A DNA stretch of 64,000 nucleotides from Callorhinus ursinus (taxonomy: Eukaryota > Chordata > Mammalia > Carnivora > Otariidae), in assembly GCF_003265705.1 (NCBI RefSeq), contig NW_020313168.1, positions 6,615,157-6,679,156 on the forward strand, in the 5' to 3' direction. Shown here piece after piece: positions 23,590-35,600 of the stretch. The notes under the pieces were generated by a model, which had not been told where the DNA came from, searched no databases, and worked only from the letters and a program-made list of their open reading frames with translations. The translations under genes were made by a program, and so were the position numbers. Each line of letters starts with the position of its first letter. Within the stretch, counting starts at the first letter, position 1.

Positions 23590-24720
23590 CAGCCAAGTGT
23601 GGCCATTCTGGACAGCAACTCTCAGGTTGAGGGTATGTTTACCCTGGGATCTGGAAATCCTGCTTTGGGGTGTATATCCCAGGGAAATGTTCTGCAGGCC
23701 CCTAGGACTCATGTTAGAGGATGTTCATTAGGCACTGTTCATGGAGGCAGGGAGCTGGGGCTACCTAGGCGTCCAATACGGGGCACCGACGAGTGGCCTT
23801 GGGCACCTGCTATGGAATAGAAGCTGAAGCTGGAAAACAGCAAACTGGACACTCAGTGACATGGATGAGGCTTAAGAACTTGGTGCTGAAATTGCACTAC
23901 TGGGTATTTACCACAAAGATACAAATGTAGGGATCCAAAGGGGTACGTGCACCCCAATGTTTATAGCAGCAGTGTCCACAATAGCCAAACTGTGGAAAGA
24001 GCCAAGATGTCCATCGACAGATGAATGGATAAAGAAGATGTGGTATATATACACAATGGAATATTATGCAGCCATCAAAAGGAATGAGATCTTGCCATTT
24101 GCAATGACGTGGATGGAACTGGAGGGTGTTCTGCTGAGTGAAATAAGTCAATCAGAGAAAGACATGTATCATATGACCTCACTGATATGAAGAATTCTTA
24201 ATCTCAGGAAACAAACAGAGGGTTGTTGGAGTGGTAGGGGGTGGGAGGGATGGGGTGGCTGGGTGATAGACATTGGGGAGGGTATGTGCTATGGTGAGTG
24301 CTGTGAATTGTGCAAGACTGATGAATCACAGATCTGTACTTCTGAAACAAATAATGCAATATATGTTAAGGAAAAAAAAAGGAGAAGATAGCAGGAGGGG
24401 AAGAATGAAGGGGAGTAAGTCGGAGGGGGAGATGAACCATGAGAGATGATGGACTCTGAAAAACAAACTGAGGGTTCTAGAGGGGAGGGGGGTGGAGGGA
24501 TGGGTTAGCCTGGTGATGGGTATTAAAGAGGGCACGTTCTGCGTGGAGCACTGGGTGTTATGCACAAACAATGAATCATGGAACACTACATCCAAAACTA
24601 ATGATGTAATGTATGGTGATTAATATAACAATAAAAAATTATTAAAAAAAAAGAACTTGGTGCTGAGTGAAGAAAGTAAAACCAGAATGAGATGGATGGC
24701 CCGAAACCATCCAAAAATTT
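23590..24720 (+). mobile_element. Old L1 3' region, split by a young L1
   Basis: Left part 23590-23889 and right part 24651-24720 rejoin across the young insertion at the duplicated aagaacttggtgctga. The flanks ('aacctggacactcagtgac'-like text, then 'gtgaagaaagtaaaaccaga') look like an L1M ORF2 C-terminal region in forward orientation. Confidence 0.6.
23890..24650 (+). mobile_element. 5'-truncated young L1 3' end, forward
   Basis: The only forward-oriented young L1 in the window. It encodes the ORF2 C-terminus ([18 protein letters not shown]..., ending MTSLI at about 24190), then the 3'UTR and a poly-A at 24633-24650. A 16-bp target duplication aagaacttggtgctga lies at 23874-23889 and 24651-24666. 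Confidence 0.93.
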
Positions 24721-24769
24721 TGGTTTTATTTTATTTTATTTTTTATTTTTATTTTAAAAATTTATTTTG

Positions 24770-25328
24770 ATTTTTTATTATGTTCAGTTAGCCACTGTAT
24801 AGTACATCATTAGTTTTTTTTTTAAAAAGATTTTATTTATTTATTTGACAGAGAGAGAGAGACAGCAAGAGAGGGAATACAAGCAGGGGGAGTGGGAGAG
24901 GGAGAAGGAGGCCTCCCGCTGAGCAGGGAGCCTGATGTGGGGGCTCAATCCCAGGACCCCGGAATCATGACCTGAGCCGAAGGCAGACGCTTAACGATTG
25001 AGCCACCCAGGTGCCTCTGAAACCCTCAATTTGTTTCCTGTGGTCCATAGTGTCTCATGGTTTGTCTCCCTCTCTGATTTCTCCCCCTTCAGATTTCCCT
25101 CCCTTCCCCTATGGCCCTCCATGCTATTGCTTATGTTCCACATATGAGTGAAACCATATGATATTTGTCTTTCTCTTCTTGACTTACTTCACTTAGCATA
25201 ATCCCCGCTAGTTCCATCCATGTCGATGCAAATGGTGGGTATTCATCCTTCCTGATGGCTGAATAATATACCATTGTATGTATGAATCACATCTTTATCC
25301 ATTCATCTGTTGAAAGACATCTCGGCTA
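24770..25328 (-). mobile_element. Older carnivore L1 3' end, reverse, split by a SINE
   Basis: 'gattttttattatgttcagttagcc...gtacatcattag' is the tail. 'cctcaatttgtttcctgtgg' and 'attcatctgttgaaagacat' follow after the SINE. More diverged than the young L1 set. Confidence 0.75.
24822..25016 (-). mobile_element. Carnivore SINE, reverse, inside an old L1
   Basis: Poly-T, 'aaaaagattttatttattta', GA-rich body and end 'gagccacccaggtgcc'. Confidence 0.9.
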
Positions 25329-26765
25329 AACATATGCATACAAAGCAAGCAGATGTACCTTATAATCACAGGGATGCAGGGATGTCCACTGAAGGATTGT
25401 TTTTGAGGTGTGTGAACAGGTGATGGAATTGAAAGCACCAAATAAAGAAATGACAAGTTTTGTTGGGGGGGGGGTTTCCTGGACCAATGAACTCAACTCA
25501 CAGGACCTGAGGGAACCTCCAAAGACAAAACAAAACAGAGCAAAATGGAAGACAGAAAACCCGAGATAGCATGTTGGGGCAGGGTTAGGAGAGAATGACA
25601 TTAACACAGGTGCAGCGGTGGCTGAGGCAGGGGTCAAGTCTGCCAGTGCCAGGGTTGGGAAGGAAGGGTTTATCTGTATCTTGAAGGAAGCTGAGAGGGT
25701 GCAGGTGCCCGGACAGGTGGATGGGAGGTTGGGTGGGCATCGAGAGATCACCGTGTGCACCATTTTGCTGGCCCAAGGGAGCACCTGCTGTTTGGGCATT
25801 GGAAGTCGTTTGCAATGGCTGGGGCACAGAGTGTGAGCTGTGGAGGACTGGGAGAGGCTGGAAGCCAGCCAGGAGCCGGGTCTGGTATATCACACCAGGG
25901 TCTGGACTTGACTATAGCTAAAGGGGAGATGGAGAAAGTTTGAAAGCAGGGAAGCCACTGAATCAGATTTCAAAGCTTCCTCCTTTTCTTTCAAAAGCAC
26001 CAGCAACGTCTGCATTCTTCACACACTGACATCCAGATTTGACACCCATTCAAGGACATCATGCCTCCGCTTCAAACACTCTATTTCTACAGTAGTTGCT
26101 TATTAGTGCTTGCATGGGGTCCTTTCTGGAGTTGGACAGGCCCCCAGAAAAATTCTCTCCTCAATCATTAAGGTTTTGACTCACATTGTTCTTCGTCTCC
26201 ATTGTTTTATGCAGAGTCCTCTTATTTTTTCAGTTTTCAAAATGCATTTGTCATTTAATTGTTTTATTTCTTAGAACTCTATCATGAGCACCTCTCAAGA
26301 GCTGTGTGGATTTTTTTTTTTTAATAAAGGAAATGTTAGTAGAAGCAATTATGGGCGAGCTCGTGCTTGTTATTGCTTCATCCTACCTTTCCTCAGCATT
26401 ACCTGTATGGGCAGGTGTCTCATCTTTTTTTCTTCTAATTTTGGAGGTAAGCTTTCTGACTTTTTGCCTACATATGGGTCGCTCATTGCTGAGAGTGGGG
26501 GAGAGGTTCAGACACCTGTCTCTGGGATGCAGCTCTCTTGTGTGGTGCCATCTCCCCTACCCTGGTCCCTTCACTTCCCACTGCTGATGTTCTGAAAAGC
26601 CTGGTCTTCCCCGGGCCCATGTGCTATGCTCTGGTTGAAGAATAAAGACACAGAATGGGGTGGGGGGCAGAGGAGAGCACCATTCTGAGACCCATCTCCC
26701 ATGCCTACCTCTCCCTTCCCACCCACCAGCCAGCCTCCTGCCTCTCTGTGCTCATCTTAAGAAAA
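25329..26765. other. Intergenic sequence, no gene seen
   Basis: Holds a run of about ten G near 25465 and several open frames of 60-160 codons without a domain. A hydrophobic frame near 26306-26450 has no stalk or Ig exon in register, so I do not treat it as a CD300 membrane exon. Confidence 0.4.
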
Positions 26766-27148
26766 AAAACAAAAAGCTTTATTGAGATATAGTTCACATA
26801 TCATGCAACTCACCCATTTAAACTGTGCAATTCAGTGGCTTTTGGCGTACTCACAGATATGTGCGGCCATCACCACACCCCATCTTAGAGCATCTTCATC
26901 ATCTTCAAGAGGAAACCCCATACTTTCTAGCTATCATCTCTTCCTGCATCTCCCCAAGTCTAAAGCAACCACTACACGACTCTGTACCTATAGGTTTCCT
27001 TATTCTGGACTTTGTAATGAATGGAATCACATACTATGAGGTCTTCAGTGACTGGCTTCCTTCACTTTGCATAACATTTTCAGATTCACCTTGTAGCAGG
27101 TCTCATTCCTTTTAATGGCTGAATAATATTTCGTTGTAAGGTTAGATC

Positions 27149-27420
27149 TTTTAATTTTTTATTGTTATGTTAATCACCATATATTACATAATTTGTTTTG
27201 GTGTAGTGCTCCATGATTCATTGTTTGTTCATAACACCCAGTGCTCCATGCAGAATGTGCCCTCTTTAATACCCATCACCAGGCTAACCCATCCCTCTAC
27301 CCTCCTCCCCTCTAGAAACCTCAGTTTGTTTTTCAGAGTCCATCATCTCTCCTGGTTCGTCTCCCCCTCTGACTTACTCCCCTTCATTCTTCCTCTACTG
27401 CTATCTTCTTCTTTTTTTTT
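27149..27420 (-). mobile_element. 5'-truncated young L1 3'UTR
   Basis: About 270 bp of young L1 tail with a perfect 20-bp target duplication tttcgttgtaaggttagatc at 27129-27148 and 27421-27440. Confidence 0.95.
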
Positions 27421-27704
27421 TTTCGTTGTAAGGTTAGATCACATTTTGTTTATCCATTCATCTGTTGATGGACATTTGGGTTGTTTCTACCTTTTGGCTA
27501 TTCTGAATAATGTTACTAGAAACCTTTGTGTACCAGTTTTTGCATGGACATATGTTTTCATTTCTCTTGGGTGTACACCTACGAATGAAATCGCTGGGTC
27601 ATATGGTAACTCTATATGGAATCCTTTGAGGAATTTGTAGACTGTTTTCCACAAAGTGGTTGCACCATTTTTCTTTCCCATGAATGGGTATATGGATGTT
27701 CTGA

Positions 27705-27908
27705 AATTTTTTTTAAGATTTATTTATTTATTTATTTATTTAACAGAGGGAGACAAAGTGAGAGGAGGAACACAAGCAGGGGGAGTGGAAGAGGGAGAAG
27801 CAGGCTTCCTGCCAAGCAGGGAGCCGGATACGGGGCTCAATCCCAGAACCCCCCTGGGATCATGACCTGAGCTGAAGGCACTTAACGACTGAGCCACCCA
27901 GGTGCCCC
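27705..27908 (-). mobile_element. Carnivore SINE, reverse
   Basis: Complete SINE. The target duplication tgg(a/g)tgttctga lies at 27693-27704 and 27909-27920. Confidence 0.92.
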
Positions 27909-28030
27909 TGGGTGTTCTGACTTCTTGACATCCTTGCTAAGACTTACTATCTGACTTTTTGATGGTAGCCATCCTAGTGGGTGTAAAGTAGTGTATCACC
28001 ATGGTTTTGATTTGCATTCCTTGATGGCTG

Positions 28031-28508
28031 CATTTCCCTAATGTTGTCTGTGCTCATCTTGGCACTGCCCCAGCTTCTATCTCCTTTCTAGTGTAGTGGA
28101 GCAGACAGTGATAAGATGAGCCTTGTCTCCTAGGAGCTAAGCCTCTTCCCCCAAATGTATGTGTTCCAGGGGCTTCTGACAGTTGCTGATGGGGGTGTGC
28201 AGGCCAGAGCCCTATGGGCCTCCTGCTGCCCCAAGCAAAATGGCTCTGGGCATTGAGTTGACACCAGAGAGTGGTTCCCATGTCGTATAAGCCATGCTGT
28301 GGATTGTGCAGCCTGTGGCCTCTGGCATTGGTAAGATTTTGGGGCGATGGAGGTGGGAAAGAGGCTGTGCTTCCTTTGGGAAGGTGATCTCTTGACTTCT
28401 TACCTGCTAAGCTCTTTGTCAGTTTCCTACTTCCTCTACTGGCTTTCCCCCCAAATCCTTAGGGCTAACAAACTTGCCTGGGATATGTGGACTTGATTTG
28501 ATGATGTC
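28031..28508. other. Intergenic sequence, no gene seen
   Basis: No exon or named repeat recognised. Confidence 0.4.
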
Positions 28509-28509
28509 T

Positions 28510-28965
28510 GGTTTCAGGACGTCTCTCTGCCTCTGTCTTCTTATCTATAAAATGGGGATAATGGTACCTGCCTTACAGCTTTGTTGTGAACTTAAATAAT
28601 TTGGGCAAAGCTGATACCTGTGTCTTCGAGAAGAATATGTTTCTGATGTGTAAGTTGAATTGGAGGGAATGTATAGCTGGTTGACAGACCAGATGAGAAG
28701 CTAGTCCTGGTCCAGGACTATTCTAAAGATAGTTAACATTTACTGAGCTGTTACTCTGTTCCAGGCCCTGTGCCAAGTGCTTTACGTTTGTTCACCCCTT
28801 TATTTCCTATGAGGTAAGAATGGTTACTATTACTCTATTTTACAGATGAAGAAGCTGGGGATGAGAGTGATTTAGCAACATGCCCAAGGGCACATGGTTA
28901 GTACATGATGGAGATGGGATTTGAATCTGCATGACTCCAGAATCTATGCCCTTCACCACACCCTC
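28510..28965 (+). repeat. Two adjacent MIR elements
   Basis: 28510-28640 carries 'tcttcttatctataaaatgg'. 28728-28965 carries 'taacatttactgagctgtta...ccaggccctgtgccaagtgc...ttttacagatgaagaagctg'. Both are classic MIR segments, about 500 bp upstream of CD300E. Confidence 0.8.
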
Positions 28966-29420
28966 ATATTGAATTAGATTAATAGCATACAAGCGGGTAG
29001 AGCTTCCCCACAGGAGGTCAGAAAGTTGGGTCCAGAGCCCAGAAGAGAGACTAGGTTAGAGGAAGAGATATGAGGTCAACCACATGGAGGTAGTGGTTGA
29101 GAGAGTTATGGGGAGTCCTCACCCCAGATATTTAAGTGGGGTGTTTTATGACCCAAAAGTATGCAGCCAGAGAGAAGGGACAGCTCGTTAGGTCAAGCAA
29201 GCAGCCTCAGACAGGAAGAAAAATGAGAGATGGGGACAAAGGCTGTCCTCTGTTGGAGGTTTTATATTTTGGGACTGACTTTCATGAAGCCTTGGGGTAT
29301 GATCCAAATATTATATTGCCATTAAATGAAGAAAAGATCAGCAGATTTCTCTTGTTGTTCTTAGGCCATTCTCTGAAGTATCTCTTGCCACTCTTCCCCT
29401 TTTCCTAAGTAGAGCTTCAC

Positions 29421-29456
29421 ATTAGGAAGTGGCTAGGAGATGAAAAAGGAAGTAGG
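29421..29456 (+). promoter_or_regulatory. Candidate CD300E promoter: paired GGAAGT (ETS/PU.1-type) sites
   Basis: Two GGAAGT motifs, 29425-29430 (attaggaagtgg) and 29448-29453 (aaaaaggaagtagg), lie 138 and 115 bp upstream of the CD300E ATG. AAAAAGGAAGT fits the PU.1 consensus used by TATA-less myeloid promoters. A matching pair precedes the paralog at 56265. Function is inferred. Confidence 0.45.
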
Positions 29457-29562
29457 TGAGAGGCAGAAACACAAAGGAAACTTGATCAAGTAGCAAGTGG
29501 ACACCGCAGGCTTTGTCACAAGCATCTGGATTTGCTGGGGCACCAGACAGAGAGACAAGACC

Positions 29563-29602
29563 ATGTGGCTGTCCCCAGTTCTGCTCCTTCTCTGCCTCTC
29601 AG
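29563..29602 (+). CDS. CD300E: CD300E exon 1 (signal peptide)
   Basis: ATG in good context (accATGT), MWLSPVLLLLCLS plus one base, then donor GTGAGT at 29603. The 5'UTR part of the exon extends upstream, but its start cannot be fixed. Confidence 0.9.
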
Positions 29603-32600
29603 GTGAGTGGGGCTGGGGCTTTGGGCACTTGGTATTGGAATAGTGGGTAGAAGGTCTGTCCTGGGTTCAAGCCAGAGGAGAAGTCTCAGCAGAAACAGGA
29701 AGGACACGTCCATTCATCCATCTGTATATCCTTCTATCCCCTCAGACATTCATCTACAAATCCTACATACACTTACTGAGCACCAGCTGTGTGCCAGGAC
29801 CAGCTGTGTGCCAGGAGAGCAACTTCTGCACACAGAGACTCATGGTTGAATGAGGGAGCCAAGTCACTGTGACACAGCGTAGAACTTTCTGTAGAAGAGA
29901 TTTGTTCATGTGGTATGGAGGTGCATGACAGAGGTCCCAAACACTTCTCTTGACGCAATGCAAGTCCTCACCGAGGCTTCACTGGACTTTGGTCTTGATG
30001 GATGAATGAGTTGGCTGAGTGGAAAGTGTGAATAGCTTATGCAAAAGTGTGGATCTCTTTAAAGATCATGGAAAGTTCAGGAATTAGCAATAGTTCCGTT
30101 TTGTCAGAGCTTAGTTTAAAGGGGTTGGAAAGGTTTCTTAGAAGGAATTAAAGAAGGGTCTAAAAAAGCATCCTCAGTATCCACCTTAAACCCCCGCTAG
30201 AACAAGGTGTGGTGTAGTCAGGTAAATAAAATTGTCCATTGAAGGTTGGAGTTTAGGAAGAGAAAGTCTTTTTTTTTAAATTTTTTATTGTTATGTTAAT
30301 CACCATACATTACACCATTAGTTTTTGATGTAGTGTTCCATGATTCATTGTTTGTGCATAACACCCAGTGCTCCACACAGAATGTGCCCTTTTTAATACC
30401 CATCACCAGGCTAAACCATCCCCCCGCCCCCCTCCCCTCTAGAATCCTCAGTTTGTTTTTCAGGGTCTATCGTCTCTCGTGGTTCATCTCCCCCTCCGAC
30501 TTACTAGGAAGAGAAAGTCTTAAAAAAATAAAAGACATTCAACATGCATGAGAGCCCATTCTCTGTGGGAAGTAAGTTCAGGGTAAAAATTAGAGGGTAT
30601 TCTTCATGTTTGTAGAATAATTTTTATGTTGGGTGAGACATAGAACCTGCCCAACATAATGATGGACTGTTCCAGAATAGTGGGTGGAAAGGCAGAGATT
30701 TAAAGAAAGAAGACCAGTTGGGTGACACTGGCCAAAACGTAATTTTTTTCTCAGTAACACAAGAGAGTGGATGGGATGATCTTCAAGTTCCCCCAGGGCC
30801 CTCATAACTGAGATCTTAGACTCAGAAGACATTTAAAAGAGATGTATCTCATTACACATGGGAGGTGCTCAAAATGTCTTAAATGAGGATGACGATGATA
30901 ATGGATATTTTCTTTTTTTTGATAATGGACTTTTTCCTGAATCACCATAATTTAGGAAATGGGCACCCAAAGCAGTAGTGGCTAAAGCTGGCTTGCACCC
31001 GCTCACAAGAGCTGATTATGGTCTTATTTTCCCAACCCTACATCCAGTGACAGCATGTTGTTAGCCTGAAATTAGTTATAGTGAGAGTATTTACACCACA
31101 GAAACCAGGAAACACTACGAACCATGACTTCTCCTTGCACCTCGCCTTGCTCCCTGCCCAGAGCTGGTTTACCAGCATATCACTGCTACCTCAACATCTG
31201 CTTGCTTAACTCTGATAAAATTGCCTAAATGCCCTAGCTTGGGTGCAATTAAACTGGAGATGGAAACTTCTTCCTACCCCTTCACGTGCACTGACTGATC
31301 TCTCCAACCCCACAGGTTCAGCTTTCCATCCATTTACAGCTAGAGTTCCTCCTGGGTCCAGATGAAAGCTTTGGAGTCACTTGTAAAGACTGAAATTTTG
31401 GTTCTTCTTCTTCTTTTTTTTTTTTTCCATCCCAGCTTCTGGCTTAGCTCCTTCCTCTCTGTTCCAGCATTCTCCCACCCACCATACCCATTGGAATTAC
31501 AAACACCATTTGGAAAAATGTCACCACTTTACATATATGGAGAGTTGTATGGCTAGCCTGAGAAGGGAAGGGGGAAAGGTGGTAAAGAAAGATGGCAAGA
31601 CCCTGGGGATGGTGATGGGGTTGCGGGTGGTCATTTTGTGCCCCAAACCTGTGTCAAGGAGCCTGTGAGGGTCTCCTTGGGACCCAGCCCTTCCTAACAG
31701 TGTATTGTTCCTCCCTCGAGAGTAGTCTGGATGAGGGCCAGGGGTTTACTTTTCCTCTCTTGAGAACACCCAGAGAGTGGAGTAAACAAGAAGTTGTGCT
31801 CCTACAGAAAAAGTTTGAGTTGCAGAAAACCTGCATGCAGAGCCTCACTCCAAAGTGAAGTGTTTTTATACGTCACTGAATCTCATGCCTGCAAAGGCTA
31901 AAGACAGGGCAGGACAGCTAGCTCACTCTGCTCCTCCAGCTTTGTTCTGATTCTCCCTGTCCCCAAAGGGCAGGATCTTTGTGTGGTTACTCAGTGTTTC
32001 TGGGCTCACAGGGCACAGGTCTCTACCTCTCTTGTTGGCCATAGTCTCCAGACCATCTGGCTTAGGTTCTAAGCTCAGATGTCCCTCCAGGCCCCCATCC
32101 CTGAGCCCGGAACCGTCCACACCTCCCTGGCAATTTTCCCCTTGGTCTTCAGGCAGACAGCTGCTGTAGGGGCTATTGGGATGGAGTCCTGGGATGTGGC
32201 TTGTATTTTCCAGGCTCTTTGTCCCTGATGGGCCCCAGCTCTGTGACGGGCACCTTGGGTGGCTCTCTGAGTGTGCCGTGTCAGTACAAGGAGGGATACC
32301 AGAGGCATAACAAATACTGGTGCCGAGGAGAGTACAGCATAACATGTGAGAAGATTGTGGAGACCAAGGGAGAAGAGAAAGAAGAGAGGAGTGGGTGTGT
32401 GTCTATCAGAGACCATGCTGATAACTTCACCTTTATAGTGACCATGGAGAACCTTACTACAGACTATGCTGGATCCTACTGGTGTAGAATTCAGAGAATA
32501 TGGTTACCTGACCCTTTAGTCCAGGTTAACGTGTCTGTTTCTGCAGGTAAGAAATTCTCTCACTCCAGCAGCGAAGCTGATGGGTCTTGTCTCTGGGTCT

Positions 32601-35600
32601 TGTCTAGTCCTCTGTCCCAGTGGTGTTGGGAAGAGCCTATGATGAGGGCAGGGTGAGAGGCAGCTGACTTCTCAGCCTTGGCATGGATGGGGGTGTGTAG
32701 CTGAAGGTACCCTCACTCTCACAGGGCCTGGGCCTCACTCCATTGCCCGGGAGGCCCCTCCATGCTGGACCAAAACTATTTCCACCATGCCCTTTGGAAA
32801 CCTGTACCAAAGAAAATAAACTCTTCATACATACATCTTCAGCTTCCTCACAGAATATTCTCTCCACTATACTGTCCTGAAATTGGCTTCATTCCTCTCA
32901 TTTCAAAAAATAGTCTTCTTGAGTGGAAGCTGCTCTTTCTTCTACCCCCATGTGCTATAGGATCATGAAGCTATGTCCAAATTCTCCCAGCTCCCATCAC
33001 AACTTCCAACCTATTATTGTCCCATCTGCTTCCTTTAACATTTGTGTCACATGGCCACATGCATCCCCTTCTTCTCCTTGGCAAGGCCTTCCATTGGCTT
33101 CTAGGTTACTCCCTGACACCCCTAATCCCTGTCATCGTCTCGGGAGTTTTTAATGAGTAACTGTCTCAGCTTCCAGGACCTTCTCAACTGCAGTGGCCTG
33201 CACTTCCACTCTCCAGAATCCCACTCCATGGCAACATTGCACATCTTGCTGTCACCCCAAAGTGGTCCATGTCCAGAACCCTACCCTCAGGCATTGTCCT
33301 TTCAGACAATTTTCTGTGCATCAGCCTTCCCACACCCTCACCCCTGCTGGCCCTGTTCTCAATCTCACATATGCCTCCAGTCCTTGGATCCCTCTCTCCA
33401 TTCTCTCCCCATTTATTGCCTACCCCTCCCTTGCCCTGATCTCACTTCCTTCCTAAGCCAGGCCCAACTCTCATGGAAGACTATGTTTTCTTCACTTACC
33501 ATGCACCATTTCCCTACCCAGCTCTCAAAACCCTCATCCCTGGATCCATCTTAAAATTAGAGTGAGCAATCATTGGGGTTTGTGTAGGACTGAGAAGTTT
33601 CTTGGGATGTGGGGCTTTCCATGCTAAAACTGGATAACATCCCAGGCAAGCTAGGGCGAATTGGTCTCCTACCTAAAATCTCTCTGCTGCAGTAGTGCTG
33701 GAGAAGTCACAGACGGCGCCTATGGGTGTCAGTACAAGTTCATGGTTTCTAATATGACTCTACCATTCTTCTATCTTACCAAGGGCACATGGGATATCAG
33801 ACGTGAAATCTCTCAATTTCTTTTCTTCTCCCCCTACAAACTTCTGCAATGCCTAACTCATTCTTCCCCCTTTCCCTTCTAGGTTGAGGGTGGTTTCCCT
33901 CCACTTGTTCAAGAACAATCATCTTGAGGCTGGCTCCTCACCCTGGAGCTCCTTGCCTTCCCATCCCCTTGAACCAAATTCCCTTCTTGCTCATCTGTAT
34001 CTTCCTCCATCAATTATCCACACTCTCTCTTCACCCCAGTCTAGAAAAATGCTGGGTTCTCTCATGTCCTCCCTGTGGCCTCCTCTAGGTGTCACCATTC
34101 CTCATTTCTCACCTTCTTGCCTGGATGGTAGCTGAGGTCTGCGTCCTCTGTGCTCTTGCTGTATCTGATGGGAGTTCTGCCCCTGTGTCCACTCTCTACT
34201 GACGTGAATCCATCTACTTAGACGCCTCTGCCCTGTGTGAGGGCAGGGATGGTGCCACATCCATCAATGAATCCCCAGTGGCAAAGACATCAAGGACCAT
34301 GGTCAGATTAAACAGCCTGTCCTGGGAGCACTGGGAGGGCTAAGCCTCTGGGAGGCTTGCTTTTTTTGGGGGCAGTCATGAGGTTGGGGCAGAGACACAG
34401 GTTACACCAATAGCCTGGACACCCGAGGTTTAGCTCCTGCGCAGCAGGGAGTTAAAGTGGCCTTAGTTTCCATCTGAAGGGTGCTGTGAGCCCCCTCCCA
34501 CAGTCTCTTTCAGGCTTCTGGGCTACAGGTGAAGTCATCTTTTCCAGACTTGCCCCTGTTCCTCTTCCCTCTGGGGCTCCTCCTCGGCTGGAGAAGCCTG
34601 TGAGAGACCCCTGCTCTCACCCTAGGCAGAGTCAGACTTGGGATGGAAAGAAAGATCTGGCACTTATTAGAGGTGGCTCGTATGGCCAGTTATGGAAGCG
34701 TCTCATTTGGTCCCTGAGAGGCTCACTCCATCCTGGAAGTGAACTGGGACTAGCTTCAGAGCATCTCTCAAGTCCCTTCTGCAAGTGGGCAATCGTGTGT
34801 AACGTTGGGTCCAACTGGGCACTTAGTGCATGGCTGGGGAGAGAGCAAGCGCCTGATATGTGATTTGTCTCCAGCACCAAATAAAACAACAGAGAGGACC
34901 ACATGTCAAGCTGTACCTGCTGCCTTTCTGGGGCTGAACGGCAAGCAGAACCCCAGCACCGAGGAGGTGTTGACCTACTGCTCAGGGTAAGGGCCCACAG
35001 CCTAGAGCCCACAGAAGAGGGGGTTTGGCAGCCTTATGGGACCTTGTGGTGGGGGCTGGCAACACACCATGACCTTTTTACCTCACTGTTGGGTTTTCTT
35101 CTTGTTCTGGTCCTGATTTTTACATTCTCCATGGCTGCATGGGGATTCCACGTGGAAAGTATCACTTGTTTTGGGAATGCTTTCCCACATGGGGCAGCTG
35201 CAGGGGAACAGGAGGCTGGTTCAGGTGAACATGCAGCTCCTCCCATGCCCATCCCTCCCCCTCCCCTTCCCCACCTGGTTCTGGACTCTGGCTTCTGATT
35301 CTGTGGCCCTAACTTGGGCTTACCTACAAAGGTCTTTGCTGTACCAGAGATCCCGGAGCTCGTTGTGGGGTACAGAGAAAGATGGGCTGTCTCCAGGCTG
35401 TTTTCCTCCTCCCAAGATCCCCAGAAAGGGCTGCCATGTTGTCGTCTGGCCCTGCAGGGCCGAGGATAAGGGTCAGGGCTTTAAAGTGAGAGTGAGGGTG
35501 GCTTTCAAGAAGTCAGTTGATAAGGAGAAATGTGAGAGGAAAAAGACAGAGAGGAAGCTTCTGGAAAGCAGGCACTGCTGGGCCCCTCTTCTCTTTGCCC

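Larger units (their letters stand above)
26770..28030 (-). mobile_element. Old L1M element, reverse, twice interrupted
   Basis: 'aagctttattgagatatagt' (3'UTR) to 'ggctgaataatatttcgttg', then 'atccattcatctgttgatgg' and 'atcctagtgggtgtaaagta'. One decayed L1 is interrupted by a young L1 stub (27149-27420) and a SINE (27705-27908). Confidence 0.85.

Noticed and set aside
26306..26587. Hydrophobic plus-strand frame that might be a CD300 membrane exon
   Set aside because: No acceptor in register, no charged membrane residue in the family's position, and no linked stalk exon.
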